A stretch of DNA of 64,000 nt from Bacteroidia bacterium (lineage in GTDB: Bacteria; Bacteroidota; Bacteroidia; Chitinophagales; Chitinophagaceae). The notes under the pieces are model-generated. The model made no database searches. It saw only the letters and a list, made by a program, of their open reading frames with translations, and was not told the DNA's origin. Within the stretch, counting starts at the first letter, position 1; every line of letters starts with the position of its first letter. The translations under genes were made by a program, and so were the position numbers. Of this stretch, positions 7,071 to 15,886 are shown one piece after another. The stretch covers positions 2,036,806 to 2,100,805 of the forward strand of contig JAUICZ010000001.1 in the NCBI GenBank assembly GCA_030429205.1, read 5' to 3'.

Positions 7071-8997
7071 GCTTTACAGCATAAAAATATTATACAAGTG
7101 GGCAGTATTACTGGTAGTGATGCTGTCTTCTTTTTATACAGTAAAGGCACAGGTCACAGATACGCTTAAAGAAGCTAAAGTAAAAGCAAAGAGCCCTGCA
7201 AAGTCTACTGATGCCCGTATAAATACATTTAGCCCCGGGCAAACAATAGTTAGTATAGACAGTGTTACGATAGAGCAATATAAGTTTACAAGTATGGCCA
7301 ACTTGTTGTCTCAACAGGTTCCTGTATTCGTAAAGTCTTATGGGCTAAATAATATAGCCACACTCAATTTTCGTGGTGCATCAGCCGCACAATCGCAAGT
7401 GTACTGGAATGGTGTGCCGATACAAAATGCAGCGTTGGGTATTGCAGATGTTTCATTGCTGCCCGTTGAATTGATGAACAATATTAATGTGGTGTATGGT
7501 AGTTCTTCCGCATTGTGGGGCAGTGGAAATGTTGGTGGCGCTTTAATGCTGGAAAACACTTTGCCGTCGTTTTCAGATGAAGCTGATTTTACATCTAAAG
7601 TATCGGCTGTGGCAGGTAGTTTTCAGCACTATCGGTTTGGTATAAAAACAGCGTTAACTAATAAGAGGTTTGCTATTGGCATCAATGCACTTGCCAGAAC
7701 AATTAAGAATAACTTTCCTTACACAGATGCAAAAGGAAACTCGTACCGTATGTACAATGCTCAATTGGCAAATGGTACAGGGTTGTTACAAGCTGCATAT
7801 AAACTCAATGAAAAAAACACCATCAGTTTCAAGGGGTGGTATCAGCAATATGAGCGAGAGATACCGCCTGCAATATTCGAAAGTACATCTGTAAAACAAC
7901 AACGCGACGAAAGTTTGAGGTTATTGTTGTCGTGGGATAGAAAAGGAAATAAAACGAAGTATTATGTACGTAGCTCTTACATAAGAGATTTTATGTGGTA
8001 CAGAGATAGCTTGGTACAGGTAAATAGTAAGAACATTACCAATCAGATATATACTGAAGCGGGTGTTGAACATCGTTTTAATAAGCATCACCATTTATTA
8101 GCATACACGCCTGTACAAATAGCATGGATTGACAGGATAACACTAAAGGATATTAATTATCAGAATCGCTATGCACTAGCATTGGCATATTTGTATACTG
8201 CATTTGATGATAAGCTCAATGTATCATTAAACGGAAGGGGAGAAGTGATCAACGACTTGGGAATAATACTGCCGGGCGTTAATGCCTCGTATAAGGTTGC
8301 CGGATGGTTGTTGTTAAAAGGTAATGTGCAAAGAACCTACCGTGTGCCAACGCTCAATGAGTTGTACTACACCCCGGGAGGTAATTCTAGTCTAAAACCG
8401 GAACAAGGGTGGAACGAGGATATAGGGTATGTAGTAAGAAAGAGAGGGAAAGTAAGTGTTGAGCATAGTTTATCGTACTATAATCGTGTGATCAACGACT
8501 GGATATTATGGTTTGGCGGAGCCATCTGGACACCGCACAATATAGCTACTGTACATAGCAGAGGTTTGCAAACAGAAAATACGATCACCTACAGACTAAA
8601 CGGAAAACTAAAACTCAAGCTGGGGGTAAACGGCTCTTATACTTTAGCTACCACACAAAGTAGTTACATTCCTAACGATGGTAGCATCAATAAGCAGATC
8701 CCTTACACTCCGCTTTACCAGGCACAGTTCAATATCGGTTTTAGTACCAAAAACTTGTTCTTCAATTATAATCACACATACACAGGCATCAGGTATATTA
8801 CAACAGATGAGTCTTATTATTTGCCTGAGTATACTTTAGGTAATATTCAATTATTGTATACAAGCGTGTTGGGTGGCAAGCAGATTCAACTTACAGTACA
8901 GGTCAACAATATATGGGGGGCAGATTATTATGTGGTAAACGCAAGACCTATGCCCGGCGTTAACTGGCTGGCAGGCATTAGCTACATGTTGTATTGA
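7063..8997 (+). CDS. btuB: TonB-dependent outer-membrane receptor, BtuB-like
   Basis: A 644-residue TonB-dependent receptor. Signal peptide to about residue 30 (FYTVKAQ), then a plug domain (MANLLSQQVPVFVKSYGLNN, IATLNFRGASAAQSQVYWNG, about 80-150) and a C-terminal 22-strand barrel with alternating aromatic strands ending in ...WLAGISYMLY. It is about the size of BtuB and lacks the extra carboxypeptidase-like N-terminal domain of SusC proteins. As the last gene behind the B12 riboswitch it most likely imports cobalamin through the outer membrane with energy from TonB. The ATG at 7063 is preferred over an upstream TTG because it begins the signal peptide. No btuFCD genes follow, so inner-membrane transport is encoded elsewhere. 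Confidence 0.85.
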   Translation: MNRLYSIKILYKWAVLLVVMLSSFYTVKAQVTDTLKEAKVKAKSPAKSTDARINTFSPGQTIVSIDSVTIEQYKFTSMANLLSQQVPVFVKSYGLNNIATLNFRGASAAQSQVYWNGVPIQNAALGIADVSLLPVELMNNINVVYGSSSALWGSGNVGGALMLENTLPSFSDEADFTSKVSAVAGSFQHYRFGIKTALTNKRFAIGINALARTIKNNFPYTDAKGNSYRMYNAQLANGTGLLQAAYKLNEKNTISFKGWYQQYEREIPPAIFESTSVKQQRDESLRLLLSWDRKGNKTKYYVRSSYIRDFMWYRDSLVQVNSKNITNQIYTEAGVEHRFNKHHHLLAYTPVQIAWIDRITLKDINYQNRYALALAYLYTAFDDKLNVSLNGRGEVINDLGIILPGVNASYKVAGWLLLKGNVQRTYRVPTLNELYYTPGGNSSLKPEQGWNEDIGYVVRKRGKVSVEHSLSYYNRVINDWILWFGGAIWTPHNIATVHSRGLQTENTITYRLNGKLKLKLGVNGSYTLATTQSSYIPNDGSINKQIPYTPLYQAQFNIGFSTKNLFFNYNHTYTGIRYITTDESYYLPEYTLGNIQLLYTSVLGGKQIQLTVQVNNIWGADYYVVNARPMPGVNWLAGISYMLY

Positions 8998-9055
8998 CTA
9001 TAATATAATCAAGATTCTATAAATAGTCAATATTTTAATATCAGGGTTTGTATTA

Positions 9056-9063
9056 TATCTTTG
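9056..9063 (+). promoter_or_regulatory. -7 promoter box of the cytochrome gene
   Basis: TATCTTTG matches TAnnTTTG and lies 26 bases before the start codon at 9089; no convincing -33 TTG. Confidence 0.5.
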
Positions 9064-9088
9064 CCTATGTATTAAGTAAATCGCCCTT

Positions 9089-10072
9089 ATGAAAAAGAAG
9101 ATATTCAAGTGGATTGGCGGAATAATTCTTACAGTAGTGCTGCTTGTTTTTCTGCTAGTAGGTTATATACTGAACTTTAAGCCGGGTATAGAAGCTCCTG
9201 ATCTTAAAGTTGATGCGACACCTGAAAGAATAGCCAGAGGTAACTATTTAGCAAACTCTGTTTGTGTATGTATGGATTGTCACTCTACAAGAGATTGGAG
9301 TAAGTATGCAGGGCCAATAACGCCTGGTACCTATGGAGCAGGTGGTGAACGCTTTGACAGAACAATGGGTTTCCCTGGCATATTTTATTCGAAAAATATT
9401 ACTCCGTTTGGTGTTGGCGACTGGACAGATGGGGAGCTGTACAGGGCAATAACATCCGGTGTTGACAAAGATGGAGAACCATTATTTCCTGTAATGCCAT
9501 ACCATTATTACGGTAAAATGGATGATGAGGATATACACTCAATTATAGCATATATACGTTCTTTACCTTCAATAGAGTCAGAAGCACCACCAAGAGAAGT
9601 GGACCCGCCGCTAAATATATTCATGAGGTTGATACCCCAAAAAGGAGAGCCAAGAACAATGCCGGCACCTAGTAATCAGTTGGCATATGGTAAGTACCTA
9701 ACCAATGCTTCCGGTTGTATAGAGTGTCATACCCCGGCAGACGAAAAAGGAATCATTAAACTGGATTCTGCTTTTGGTGGCGGTAGATTGTTTCAAATGC
9801 CATTTGGAGCGTTACGCAGCTCAAACATATCTCCGCATAGTTCAGGTTTAGGTTCTTGGAACGAAGATATGTTTATAGCAAAGTTTAAGCAGTATCAAGA
9901 CTCTAGTTATCAATCTCCACAATTAGACATGATGAATGGCGATTTCAATACCATCATGCCTTGGATGATGTATAGCACAATGAAAGAAGATGATTTGAGA
10001 GCTATTTACGCATACTTGCAAACAGTAAGGCCAATTGAGAACGAAGTGACAAAAATGAAGCTGAATAAGTAA
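9089..10072 (+). CDS. Diheme c-type cytochrome, membrane-anchored
   Basis: A 327-residue protein with one N-terminal membrane helix (about 8-29) and two c-type haem sites, CMDCH at 61-65 and CIECH at 210-214, each beginning a cytochrome c domain. Likely axial methionines lie in PVMPYHYYGKM and TIMPWMMYS. The layout, two cytochrome domains with GNYLAN..C and GKYLTNASGC before each haem site, resembles the cytochrome subunits that feed electrons from periplasmic dehydrogenases to the respiratory chain. No dehydrogenase gene is next to it, so its electron donor is unknown. It has its own promoter box and terminator. Confidence 0.9.
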   Translation: MKKKIFKWIGGIILTVVLLVFLLVGYILNFKPGIEAPDLKVDATPERIARGNYLANSVCVCMDCHSTRDWSKYAGPITPGTYGAGGERFDRTMGFPGIFYSKNITPFGVGDWTDGELYRAITSGVDKDGEPLFPVMPYHYYGKMDDEDIHSIIAYIRSLPSIESEAPPREVDPPLNIFMRLIPQKGEPRTMPAPSNQLAYGKYLTNASGCIECHTPADEKGIIKLDSAFGGGRLFQMPFGALRSSNISPHSSGLGSWNEDMFIAKFKQYQDSSYQSPQLDMMNGDFNTIMPWMMYSTMKEDDLRAIYAYLQTVRPIENEVTKMKLNK

Positions 10073-10095
10073 AGTGTTAAAATTATAAGATGTGT

Positions 10096-10126
10096 AATGC
10101 AGCAAATTGATTTTTGCTGCATTTTT
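10096..10126 (+). terminator. Rho-independent terminator of the cytochrome gene
   Basis: AATGCAGCAAA pairs perfectly with TTTGCTGCATT around a 6-base loop and runs into more T residues. The next gene begins 7 bases later, so this hairpin also forms the leader of that gene if there is readthrough. Confidence 0.85.
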
Positions 10127-10132
10127 ATATCT

Positions 10133-10780
10133 ATGAATTTACCCGCTGTAAAACCATTAACTGTATTTGCTGTATCTACTCTGCTGTTTTGTGCATCGTG
10201 TAGTAACATGTTGCTGAAGATGTACGGAATAAAAGAAGCAGAGCCTATGTCTGTACAAGAAGTAATAACATTGGCAAAAGAATATAGCTTACCTGTTGGT
10301 GATGTTTATATGCTGGACAGTAATTACAAATCGTTTATTTACGGAGAAAGCAGTAGTAATAGTGTTGTGACGTCTGGTGCTGATATTTGTATTATGGATG
10401 ACCTGAAGTTTAGCCTAAACCAACCGGCACAGTACATGCTTTTTGACAGCAGTAAAAAGCTGATATCACATACGGTAAATTGTAATGCAGGTGGTTTTCC
10501 TAATTTAAAATGGAATAGAGGAGGTAATTTTGACGTATTTCCACCTCGTTCTTTGAAAAAAGTAGATAGTAGTTTTTCCTTATCGCAAATAGAGCAATAC
10601 TTTATTCCTGTACAACATTCAACAGACGCCAAGAATTACAAGTATTACTGTGTGGTGTATTGGAATGAGTTTATGGGTAGGCAAAGTGATCATTTGCTTG
10701 AACTGGCTAAGAGAAGCGACAAGGAAAATGTGAAGATGATGTATGTAAATGTTGATGATTACTTCTCTGATAAACTATAA
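10133..10780 (+). CDS. Lipoprotein of unknown function
   Basis: A 215-residue protein with a lipoprotein signal (VSTLLFCASCSNML; lipidated Cys about 22). I do not recognise the family. The mature part has alternating strands and helices with a C-terminal stretch YYCVVYWNEFMGRQSDHL and MMYVNVDDYF that recalls a thioredoxin-like fold without a CxxC active site; this is only an impression. The start at 10133 is chosen because it begins the signal peptide; an ATG at 10097 is inside the terminator hairpin of the previous gene. The end overlaps the convergent FkbM gene by 6 bases. Confidence 0.75.
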   Translation: MNLPAVKPLTVFAVSTLLFCASCSNMLLKMYGIKEAEPMSVQEVITLAKEYSLPVGDVYMLDSNYKSFIYGESSSNSVVTSGADICIMDDLKFSLNQPAQYMLFDSSKKLISHTVNCNAGGFPNLKWNRGGNFDVFPPRSLKKVDSSFSLSQIEQYFIPVQHSTDAKNYKYYCVVYWNEFMGRQSDHLLELAKRSDKENVKMMYVNVDDYFSDKL

Positions 10781-11596
10781 TGCATCTCCTTCATCAATGT
10801 CTTTCAAATAATCAGGATAAGCTTGGCTTTTAGGTAACAATAGCAAATGGCACCGGCCCCTATGCGCTATTTGTTCTGCTTCGGTAAGTTGTTTGTGTTC
10901 TTTCATGTAATAGGCCTTGTAGTTGTTTTCATTGCACCAGTTTAATATCAATTGTGCATTCTTTGCCATAGGCATTTCATCAGGCCCATGCATTTCAATC
11001 AGGAATGTGGTGTTTTGCTGTTTTGCTAGGTTGGCAGCACCTGCCAATACAAAACTTTCCGCAGCTTCTACATCTACTTTTATTAGTTCAGGAGCAAAAC
11101 CAGTCATAGCTACTACATCATCCAGGCGGATAGTTTCTACCATTGAGTAGGCATTTACTTTACTGGCGCTATCTGCATGGCTACCGAACATACTACCTGC
11201 AGAACCTGCTCCGAGAGTAAAAAACTTAACGTGCGCACCGGTATTATCGCTGATAAATGCGGTCATATACTCTTTGTTAGTGCCTAAACCGTTGATTTCC
11301 AGATTTGTTTTAGCAAGAGCAATAGCATCTTTATTAGGGTCTATCAGTAGTATTCGCTTTTCGGGCTTGTTAATTGTAGCAAGTATGGCAGAATAGCCTA
11401 CATTAGCCCCTATGTCATAAATATTTTCATGTTTGTTTGATAAAGCATACCACCAGGCATCATCTTTATCTGCTTTTTTGTTAACGATGCCAGATGATAA
11501 CGTCATTGACTTGCCCAATACAGTTGTTTGTTCAAATCTTGGTTTTTGCCCGAAAAGCTTCACCCTGTATGCAGAAATGAGTTTTCTAATGTTCAC
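10775..11596 (-). CDS. FkbM family SAM-dependent methyltransferase
   Basis: A 273-residue class I methyltransferase of the FkbM family: glycine-rich SAM motif YDIGANVGYSAILA (near residue 57), acidic ribose-binding end of strand 2 (LLIDPN), the family motif LIKVDVEAAESFVL, and FLIEMHG near the end. FkbM enzymes O-methylate sugars, polyketides or other small molecules; the substrate cannot be told here. Start is GTG at 11596. It is not next to glycosyltransferases, so a link to polysaccharide synthesis is only possible, not shown. It is convergent with the lipoprotein gene. Confidence 0.85.
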   Translation of the reverse strand: MNIRKLISAYRVKLFGQKPRFEQTTVLGKSMTLSSGIVNKKADKDDAWWYALSNKHENIYDIGANVGYSAILATINKPEKRILLIDPNKDAIALAKTNLEINGLGTNKEYMTAFISDNTGAHVKFFTLGAGSAGSMFGSHADSASKVNAYSMVETIRLDDVVAMTGFAPELIKVDVEAAESFVLAGAANLAKQQNTTFLIEMHGPDEMPMAKNAQLILNWCNENNYKAYYMKEHKQLTEAEQIAHRGRCHLLLLPKSQAYPDYLKDIDEGDAL

Positions 11597-11813
11597 AATA
11601 TCAATGATATACAGTAAATATACGATTATAACTCATCAATAAAGGTTTTAACCATATTTTGCGCCGCAGTATGCTGAAAATCAGCGTTTAGCTTCTTATA
11701 TTAGCTATTGATAAAACTATTTTGTTAACCTTATTTTAATAAGTAACGATATTACCCAACTATTCTGCAAATGCAGCAGTCTTATATGGTTGTAATTAAT
11801 TAAGACCCGTTAC

Positions 11814-12389
11814 TTGCCTATAGCTTTGGCATATACTGTACCTGGACAGCAAAGTGAGTTAGAAGAACTCATAAATGGATGCGCGAATAACAATCGAGCT
11901 TCTCAAGAAAAGCTGTACAAACTTTTTTACCCCCGTATGATGGGTGTTGTAAGAAGGTACATAGACCACTATGAGCAAGCAGAAGAGGTTTTAAATAATG
12001 GTTTTTTAAGAGCGTTTCAGAAAATTGAGCAGTACACGTTTCAAGGTTCTTTTGAAGGTTGGTTGAGGAAAATAGTATTTCATGCAGTGTCGGATTATGT
12101 GAAGCAGAACACGAAATACAATGAGAAAATACTACTGGTTGAAAAAGACGAGTATGTAGAAAAAGATTTAGCAGACAAGTTGTATTACGATCAACTGTTA
12201 GAGTTAGTCCAGGGTTTACCCGATGCAACAAGGTCTGTTTTTAATATGTACATCATGGAGGGGTTTTCGCACAGAGAAATTGGTAAGATGTTGGGAATAA
12301 GTGAGGGAACATCAAAATGGCATCTATCGGAAGGTAGGCGAATGTTAAAAGAGAAGATTGAGAAATTACAACTACATTATAAAAAATAA
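11814..12389 (+). CDS. ECF RNA polymerase sigma factor (sigma-70 family)
   Basis: A 191-residue ECF sigma factor. Region 2 spans about 20-90 (QEKLYKLFYPRMMGVVRRYI, EAEEVLNNGFLRAFQKIEQY, GWLRKIVFHAVSDYV) and region 4 about 130-185 (LVQGLPDATRSVFNMYIMEG, HREIGKMLGISEGTSKWHLS as the helix-turn-helix). The start is a TTG at 11814; an in-frame stop at 11793 rules out a start much further up, and the first ATG (about 11938) would cut region 2. The next gene begins 8 bases after the stop and looks like its membrane partner. Confidence 0.9.
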   Translation: MPIALAYTVPGQQSELEELINGCANNNRASQEKLYKLFYPRMMGVVRRYIDHYEQAEEVLNNGFLRAFQKIEQYTFQGSFEGWLRKIVFHAVSDYVKQNTKYNEKILLVEKDEYVEKDLADKLYYDQLLELVQGLPDATRSVFNMYIMEGFSHREIGKMLGISEGTSKWHLSEGRRMLKEKIEKLQLHYKK

Positions 12390-12397
12390 TTATCCTA

Positions 12398-14215
12398 ATG
12401 GATAAAAACATGATCAAAATTGACGACTTGCTGAAACAGCGCCTTGGTGATGCCGAGGAGCATGAGCGTGCCGGCGCATGGACAAACATGCGTGATCTGC
12501 TCGATCAGCAAATGCCTACTACTGTGGCAGCGTCTACAAACTGGCGTCGTATGCTTGTATACGTAGCCGGTATCTTAGTATTGGCAACTGTTGCAGTTGG
12601 CGGTTACGAAATGGTAGACAGTTTTAGTGGTAGTGGTACAAATGAAATGGCAATGAATAGTAGCACAGATAATAACCATTCGGGTATTATTGCTACAGCT
12701 ACAGCTAAATTGCCTGAAGGAGCAACAGCTAATACCGTTAATACAGTTAACGAAGAGAATAGTACGGTAGCAACACCTGCTCCTGTTCAGCAAACTGCTG
12801 TTAATCACAACAGTGCTGCGGCTTCTACTCCTGTAATGGCTGGTACAAGTAATAAGCCATCGGTTGCTGATAAGGAAACCCCACAGACTACACTTGAAAA
12901 AGCTAAAGCAGTTATTCCTTCAAGTGGTAACAACAATCAAAAAGCTCCGACTGAAAACATCGCAGCTAATGCTCCAGTATCAAAAGATGTATCTCCTGCT
13001 CAAACGGCACAAACAGCAGCAGAGACGCAAAATGTAGTTGGTAATGATAATGGAGTAGCAACTAATAACCAGAATAATAACACAAATCAGAATAGTAACA
13101 ATCCAAATAAGATAGGTAGAGAAAAAGAAGAGCTTTCTCAAATGCCAACTTCTGAGCCTCAATTGGCGAAGAATGATGTAGATGGGCCTCAGTTTGACGA
13201 AGAGAGAAGAGAGGTGAGACTAGTAGAAATGAGAAAAAGGCTAAATGAAAATGGTGAGCTGGAGAAAGATACTATGTCTGATAGAACAGAGGAGTTAGTA
13301 ATTAGAACTGAAAAACAACAGACTGCTCCTTCTGCCGGAGAAGTGAATACGGATGAAGACGATAATAGTGGTTCTAACATCATGCCAGCTTCTGCAGCAC
13401 CTTCTGATGTAGCACAGGCTAACAGTGCGGCAGATGAGAATAATGGAAATGTAGACTCTAGAGGAGGCAAAAATAAATACAAAAACCCTCGTCGTTTTGA
13501 AGAGTTAGTGAAGAATGCTAAGGTGAGAATGGGTAAGATGAAGTTTTATCCTGGTGTAATTGCAGGTGCTAACACTTCATTCAGCAAAACAAATATCTCA
13601 GGCTTTAACTTAGGGTTTGCTGGTAAGTTAACTATAGATGAACGTTGGAGTATCTTAACAGAAGCGAAATACCTATATCGTTTTAACGGTAAAGAAAGGT
13701 TACAAGACGATTACATCACAAATGTTAAGTCTGTAGCTATTAATGGTCAATCTCTGTTAGCATACGACTCTGTAGAGCACTACTATAACTTTAATAATTA
13801 TGGTAGCATAGAGTTGCCAATAGCAGTTAACTATAACCTTTACAAACGTTTTGATGTGTTTGGCGGTGTGAACATGACTTATAACTTCAAGATCAATAAT
13901 CTTCAGGAAGTTGAATTGATACACAGTAAAGAAGCCGGAGCAACATCAACTAATGTAAATGTTTCTGCAACAGATAAGAGCATATTGTTGAGCGACTTTA
14001 AACCAAGCTTTGGTTTGGGTTATGTAGCGGGTGTTGGTTTACAGGCTACAAACAACATAAGGTTAGACTTAAGGGTTACACAACCATTGTTGATGAGAAC
14101 GAAAACTACAGGTCAGCAAGAAATCGCAGACAGGTTATATAAAATGCCGAATGTACAGTTTAATATGACTTTCAAGTTTGGAGGTAATAAGTACAAGCCA
14201 TACAAGAAATACTAG
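12398..14215 (+). CDS. Sigma-factor partner: transmembrane protein with C-terminal outer-membrane barrel
   Basis: A 605-residue protein with an unusual architecture. Residues 1-48 are a charged helical cytoplasmic segment, 52-71 a single membrane helix (MLVYVAGILVLATVAVGGYE), about 75-360 a low-complexity linker rich in Ala, Thr, Asn, Gln and Glu, and about 370-605 a barrel-like domain (FYPGVIAGANTSFSKTNISG ... FNMTFKFGG) of the PorT/OmpA-like outer-membrane type ending in aromatic residues. It is cotranscribed with the ECF sigma factor. The likely job, by inference, is anti-sigma or signal transfer from the outer membrane to the sigma factor. The N-terminus has no recognised zinc-binding anti-sigma motif. 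Confidence 0.8.
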   Translation: MDKNMIKIDDLLKQRLGDAEEHERAGAWTNMRDLLDQQMPTTVAASTNWRRMLVYVAGILVLATVAVGGYEMVDSFSGSGTNEMAMNSSTDNNHSGIIATATAKLPEGATANTVNTVNEENSTVATPAPVQQTAVNHNSAAASTPVMAGTSNKPSVADKETPQTTLEKAKAVIPSSGNNNQKAPTENIAANAPVSKDVSPAQTAQTAAETQNVVGNDNGVATNNQNNNTNQNSNNPNKIGREKEELSQMPTSEPQLAKNDVDGPQFDEERREVRLVEMRKRLNENGELEKDTMSDRTEELVIRTEKQQTAPSAGEVNTDEDDNSGSNIMPASAAPSDVAQANSAADENNGNVDSRGGKNKYKNPRRFEELVKNAKVRMGKMKFYPGVIAGANTSFSKTNISGFNLGFAGKLTIDERWSILTEAKYLYRFNGKERLQDDYITNVKSVAINGQSLLAYDSVEHYYNFNNYGSIELPIAVNYNLYKRFDVFGGVNMTYNFKINNLQEVELIHSKEAGATSTNVNVSATDKSILLSDFKPSFGLGYVAGVGLQATNNIRLDLRVTQPLLMRTKTTGQQEIADRLYKMPNVQFNMTFKFGGNKYKPYKKY

Positions 14216-14237
14216 AATTTAAGCATAGACATAAGAT

Positions 14238-14276
14238 GAAACGGCTGCTATTGCATAGCGGCCGTTTTCATTTTTT
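14238..14276 (+). terminator. Terminator after the sigma-factor operon, overlapping the convergent gene's stop
   Basis: GAAACGGCTGCTAT pairs with ATAGCGGCCGTTTTC around TGC and is followed by ATTTTTTT. The stop codon of the convergent gene (14248-14250) lies inside the hairpin, so both genes share it. Confidence 0.8.
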
Positions 14277-15021
14277 TAGCAACATCCTCACCCAGGTATT
14301 TGTCTATCATTCCTTCCGCAATATAAATTACAGGGGTAAGTAGGAGGGCCATTAATGCTTTGTAAGAGTAATTTACAAGACCTATTGCGATCACTCTTTG
14401 TACAGACCAGTCGCTACCTAAATGAAATGCAATGTACAGTACAATAAAGCTATCTACCAGTTGAGAGAATAGGGTAGAGCCTGTAGCTCTTAGCCAAACT
14501 TTTTTATCGCCGGTTATTTTCTTTATCTTATGGAAAACCCAAACGTCCAATAGCTGACTGACAAGAAATGCTACAAGACTTCCAAAAATAATCCACATAC
14601 CTTGGCCGAGTATACTGGCAAAAGCTACTTGCATGTTGGGTACTCCATCAGCTTTTTTACTGCTTACCCAAAATGATTTATCTGCCGGAACCTCTATAGC
14701 CATATAAAACATAATAAAAGCATAGCTGATGAGTGCTATTGCTATATACGATATACGCCTTACTGCTTTGGGGCCATAATATTCGTTCACAATATCCGTC
14801 ATCACAAACTCTATAGGCCATAGTAATACACCGCAGGTAAGTACATAGGTGAGTCCGTCTTGACCAAGTAAAGAAAAAGGAGAAGGTTCTAAACCAACTA
14901 ATACTTCAAGAGAAAATAGTTTTGTGCCGATGCATTCTGCAATAAGAGCATTGGCAACAAAGAAAGACGTTAGAATAACAAATAGCTTTGTTGGCTTGTC
15001 TTTAAGTATGTATTGGATCAT
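14248..15021 (-). CDS. yhhQ: Queuosine precursor transporter (YhhQ/VUT family)
   Basis: A 257-residue integral membrane protein with about six helices and the family signatures ANALIAECIGTKLF (near 24), WPIEFVMTDIVNEYYG (near 68-83) and LFSQLVDSFIVLYIAF. Members import the queuosine precursors preQ0 or preQ1 across the inner membrane for modification of tRNA wobble guanine. It is single, with a convergent terminator downstream. The family assignment is firm; the precise precursor is not known from sequence. Confidence 0.88.
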   Translation of the reverse strand: MIQYILKDKPTKLFVILTSFFVANALIAECIGTKLFSLEVLVGLEPSPFSLLGQDGLTYVLTCGVLLWPIEFVMTDIVNEYYGPKAVRRISYIAIALISYAFIMFYMAIEVPADKSFWVSSKKADGVPNMQVAFASILGQGMWIIFGSLVAFLVSQLLDVWVFHKIKKITGDKKVWLRATGSTLFSQLVDSFIVLYIAFHLGSDWSVQRVIAIGLVNYSYKALMALLLTPVIYIAEGMIDKYLGEDVAKKMKTAAMQ

Positions 15022-15066
15022 TTGATAAGTTGAGTGTTCTTACCTCAAGATACAGAATACACTGTA

Positions 15067-15618
15067 TTAGTATGTAAGATCCCAGTCGTTATCAATTTCA
15101 GATGTGCTGTTGTTGGATAGAAGTTGATTGTCGTTTTCCATCTCGTAGTAATTCCATATTTGCTCACTACCATCTTCGTCAAAAACTCTCTCGCCTAAAT
15201 ATGTAAAACCAATTGCGTGATATAATTCATTTTCAATGATGCCTTTTTCAGCCCTTGCACAAACTTTATCCAGATTTAGCTCGTTGAATGCATAGTTGAT
15301 CAGCTGATCTATTATCATGCTGTACCCAACTTCTTCAACATATTTAGGAGAGATAATGCAAACTGTTTCGTAGAGCTTTGTTGCATTTAAAAAACGTAAA
15401 CCTGCTAAGCCTACAACTTTGCCGTAAGGGTTAATGAGGCAGCCAAGCCCTAAACCATGCTCTTGTTGATGAGCCTTAAGGCTATCTAAGAATTCATCAA
15501 TGTGAAGTCCCTTGCAGAAAGAGTTGTTTTCTTTTTGTAGCTCAATTAATAATTGTTTGAATAATGGCTTGTTGCCTTCTTTCAAATATTGTATCGAGAT
15601 GTCTTTTGCAGGTAACAT
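15067..15618 (-). CDS. GNAT family N-acetyltransferase
   Basis: About 183 residues with the GNAT fold of the RimJ/RimL type: GLGLGCLINPYGKVVGLAGL (strands 2-4), ETVCIISPKYVEEVGYSMII (the acetyl-CoA-binding strand 4/helix 3), CARAEKGIIENELYHAIGF and a C-terminal Tyr-rich WNYYEM. The pyrophosphate-binding loop is not the usual Q/RxxGxG/A, so CoA binding may be weak. The ATG at 15618 is chosen over an upstream TTG (15657) because the conserved part begins just after it. The substrate is unknown. Confidence 0.75.
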   Translation of the reverse strand: MLPAKDISIQYLKEGNKPLFKQLLIELQKENNSFCKGLHIDEFLDSLKAHQQEHGLGLGCLINPYGKVVGLAGLRFLNATKLYETVCIISPKYVEEVGYSMIIDQLINYAFNELNLDKVCARAEKGIIENELYHAIGFTYLGERVFDEDGSEQIWNYYEMENDNQLLSNNSTSEIDNDWDLTY

Positions 15619-15886
15619 TTTTGATCTTTTATCGAAATGGAATGTAAAGGTAATCAATTTTATACATAATATATTAATATCAATATTTGTTACTAGGATT
15701 GCTTGCTGATGATAGTCGTCTTTTTAGTTAAGTCTTGTAAAGTGCTGACAATCAACTGAAATATGATAAGGTTGCCTTGTTTGGCATAACTGTGTGTAAT
15801 TCGATTGTCATAAATAATTATTATTTAACATTTGACCCAAACCCTTGGCACAGTTTTTACGTTTATATAAGTATAAAGCACAGCTT

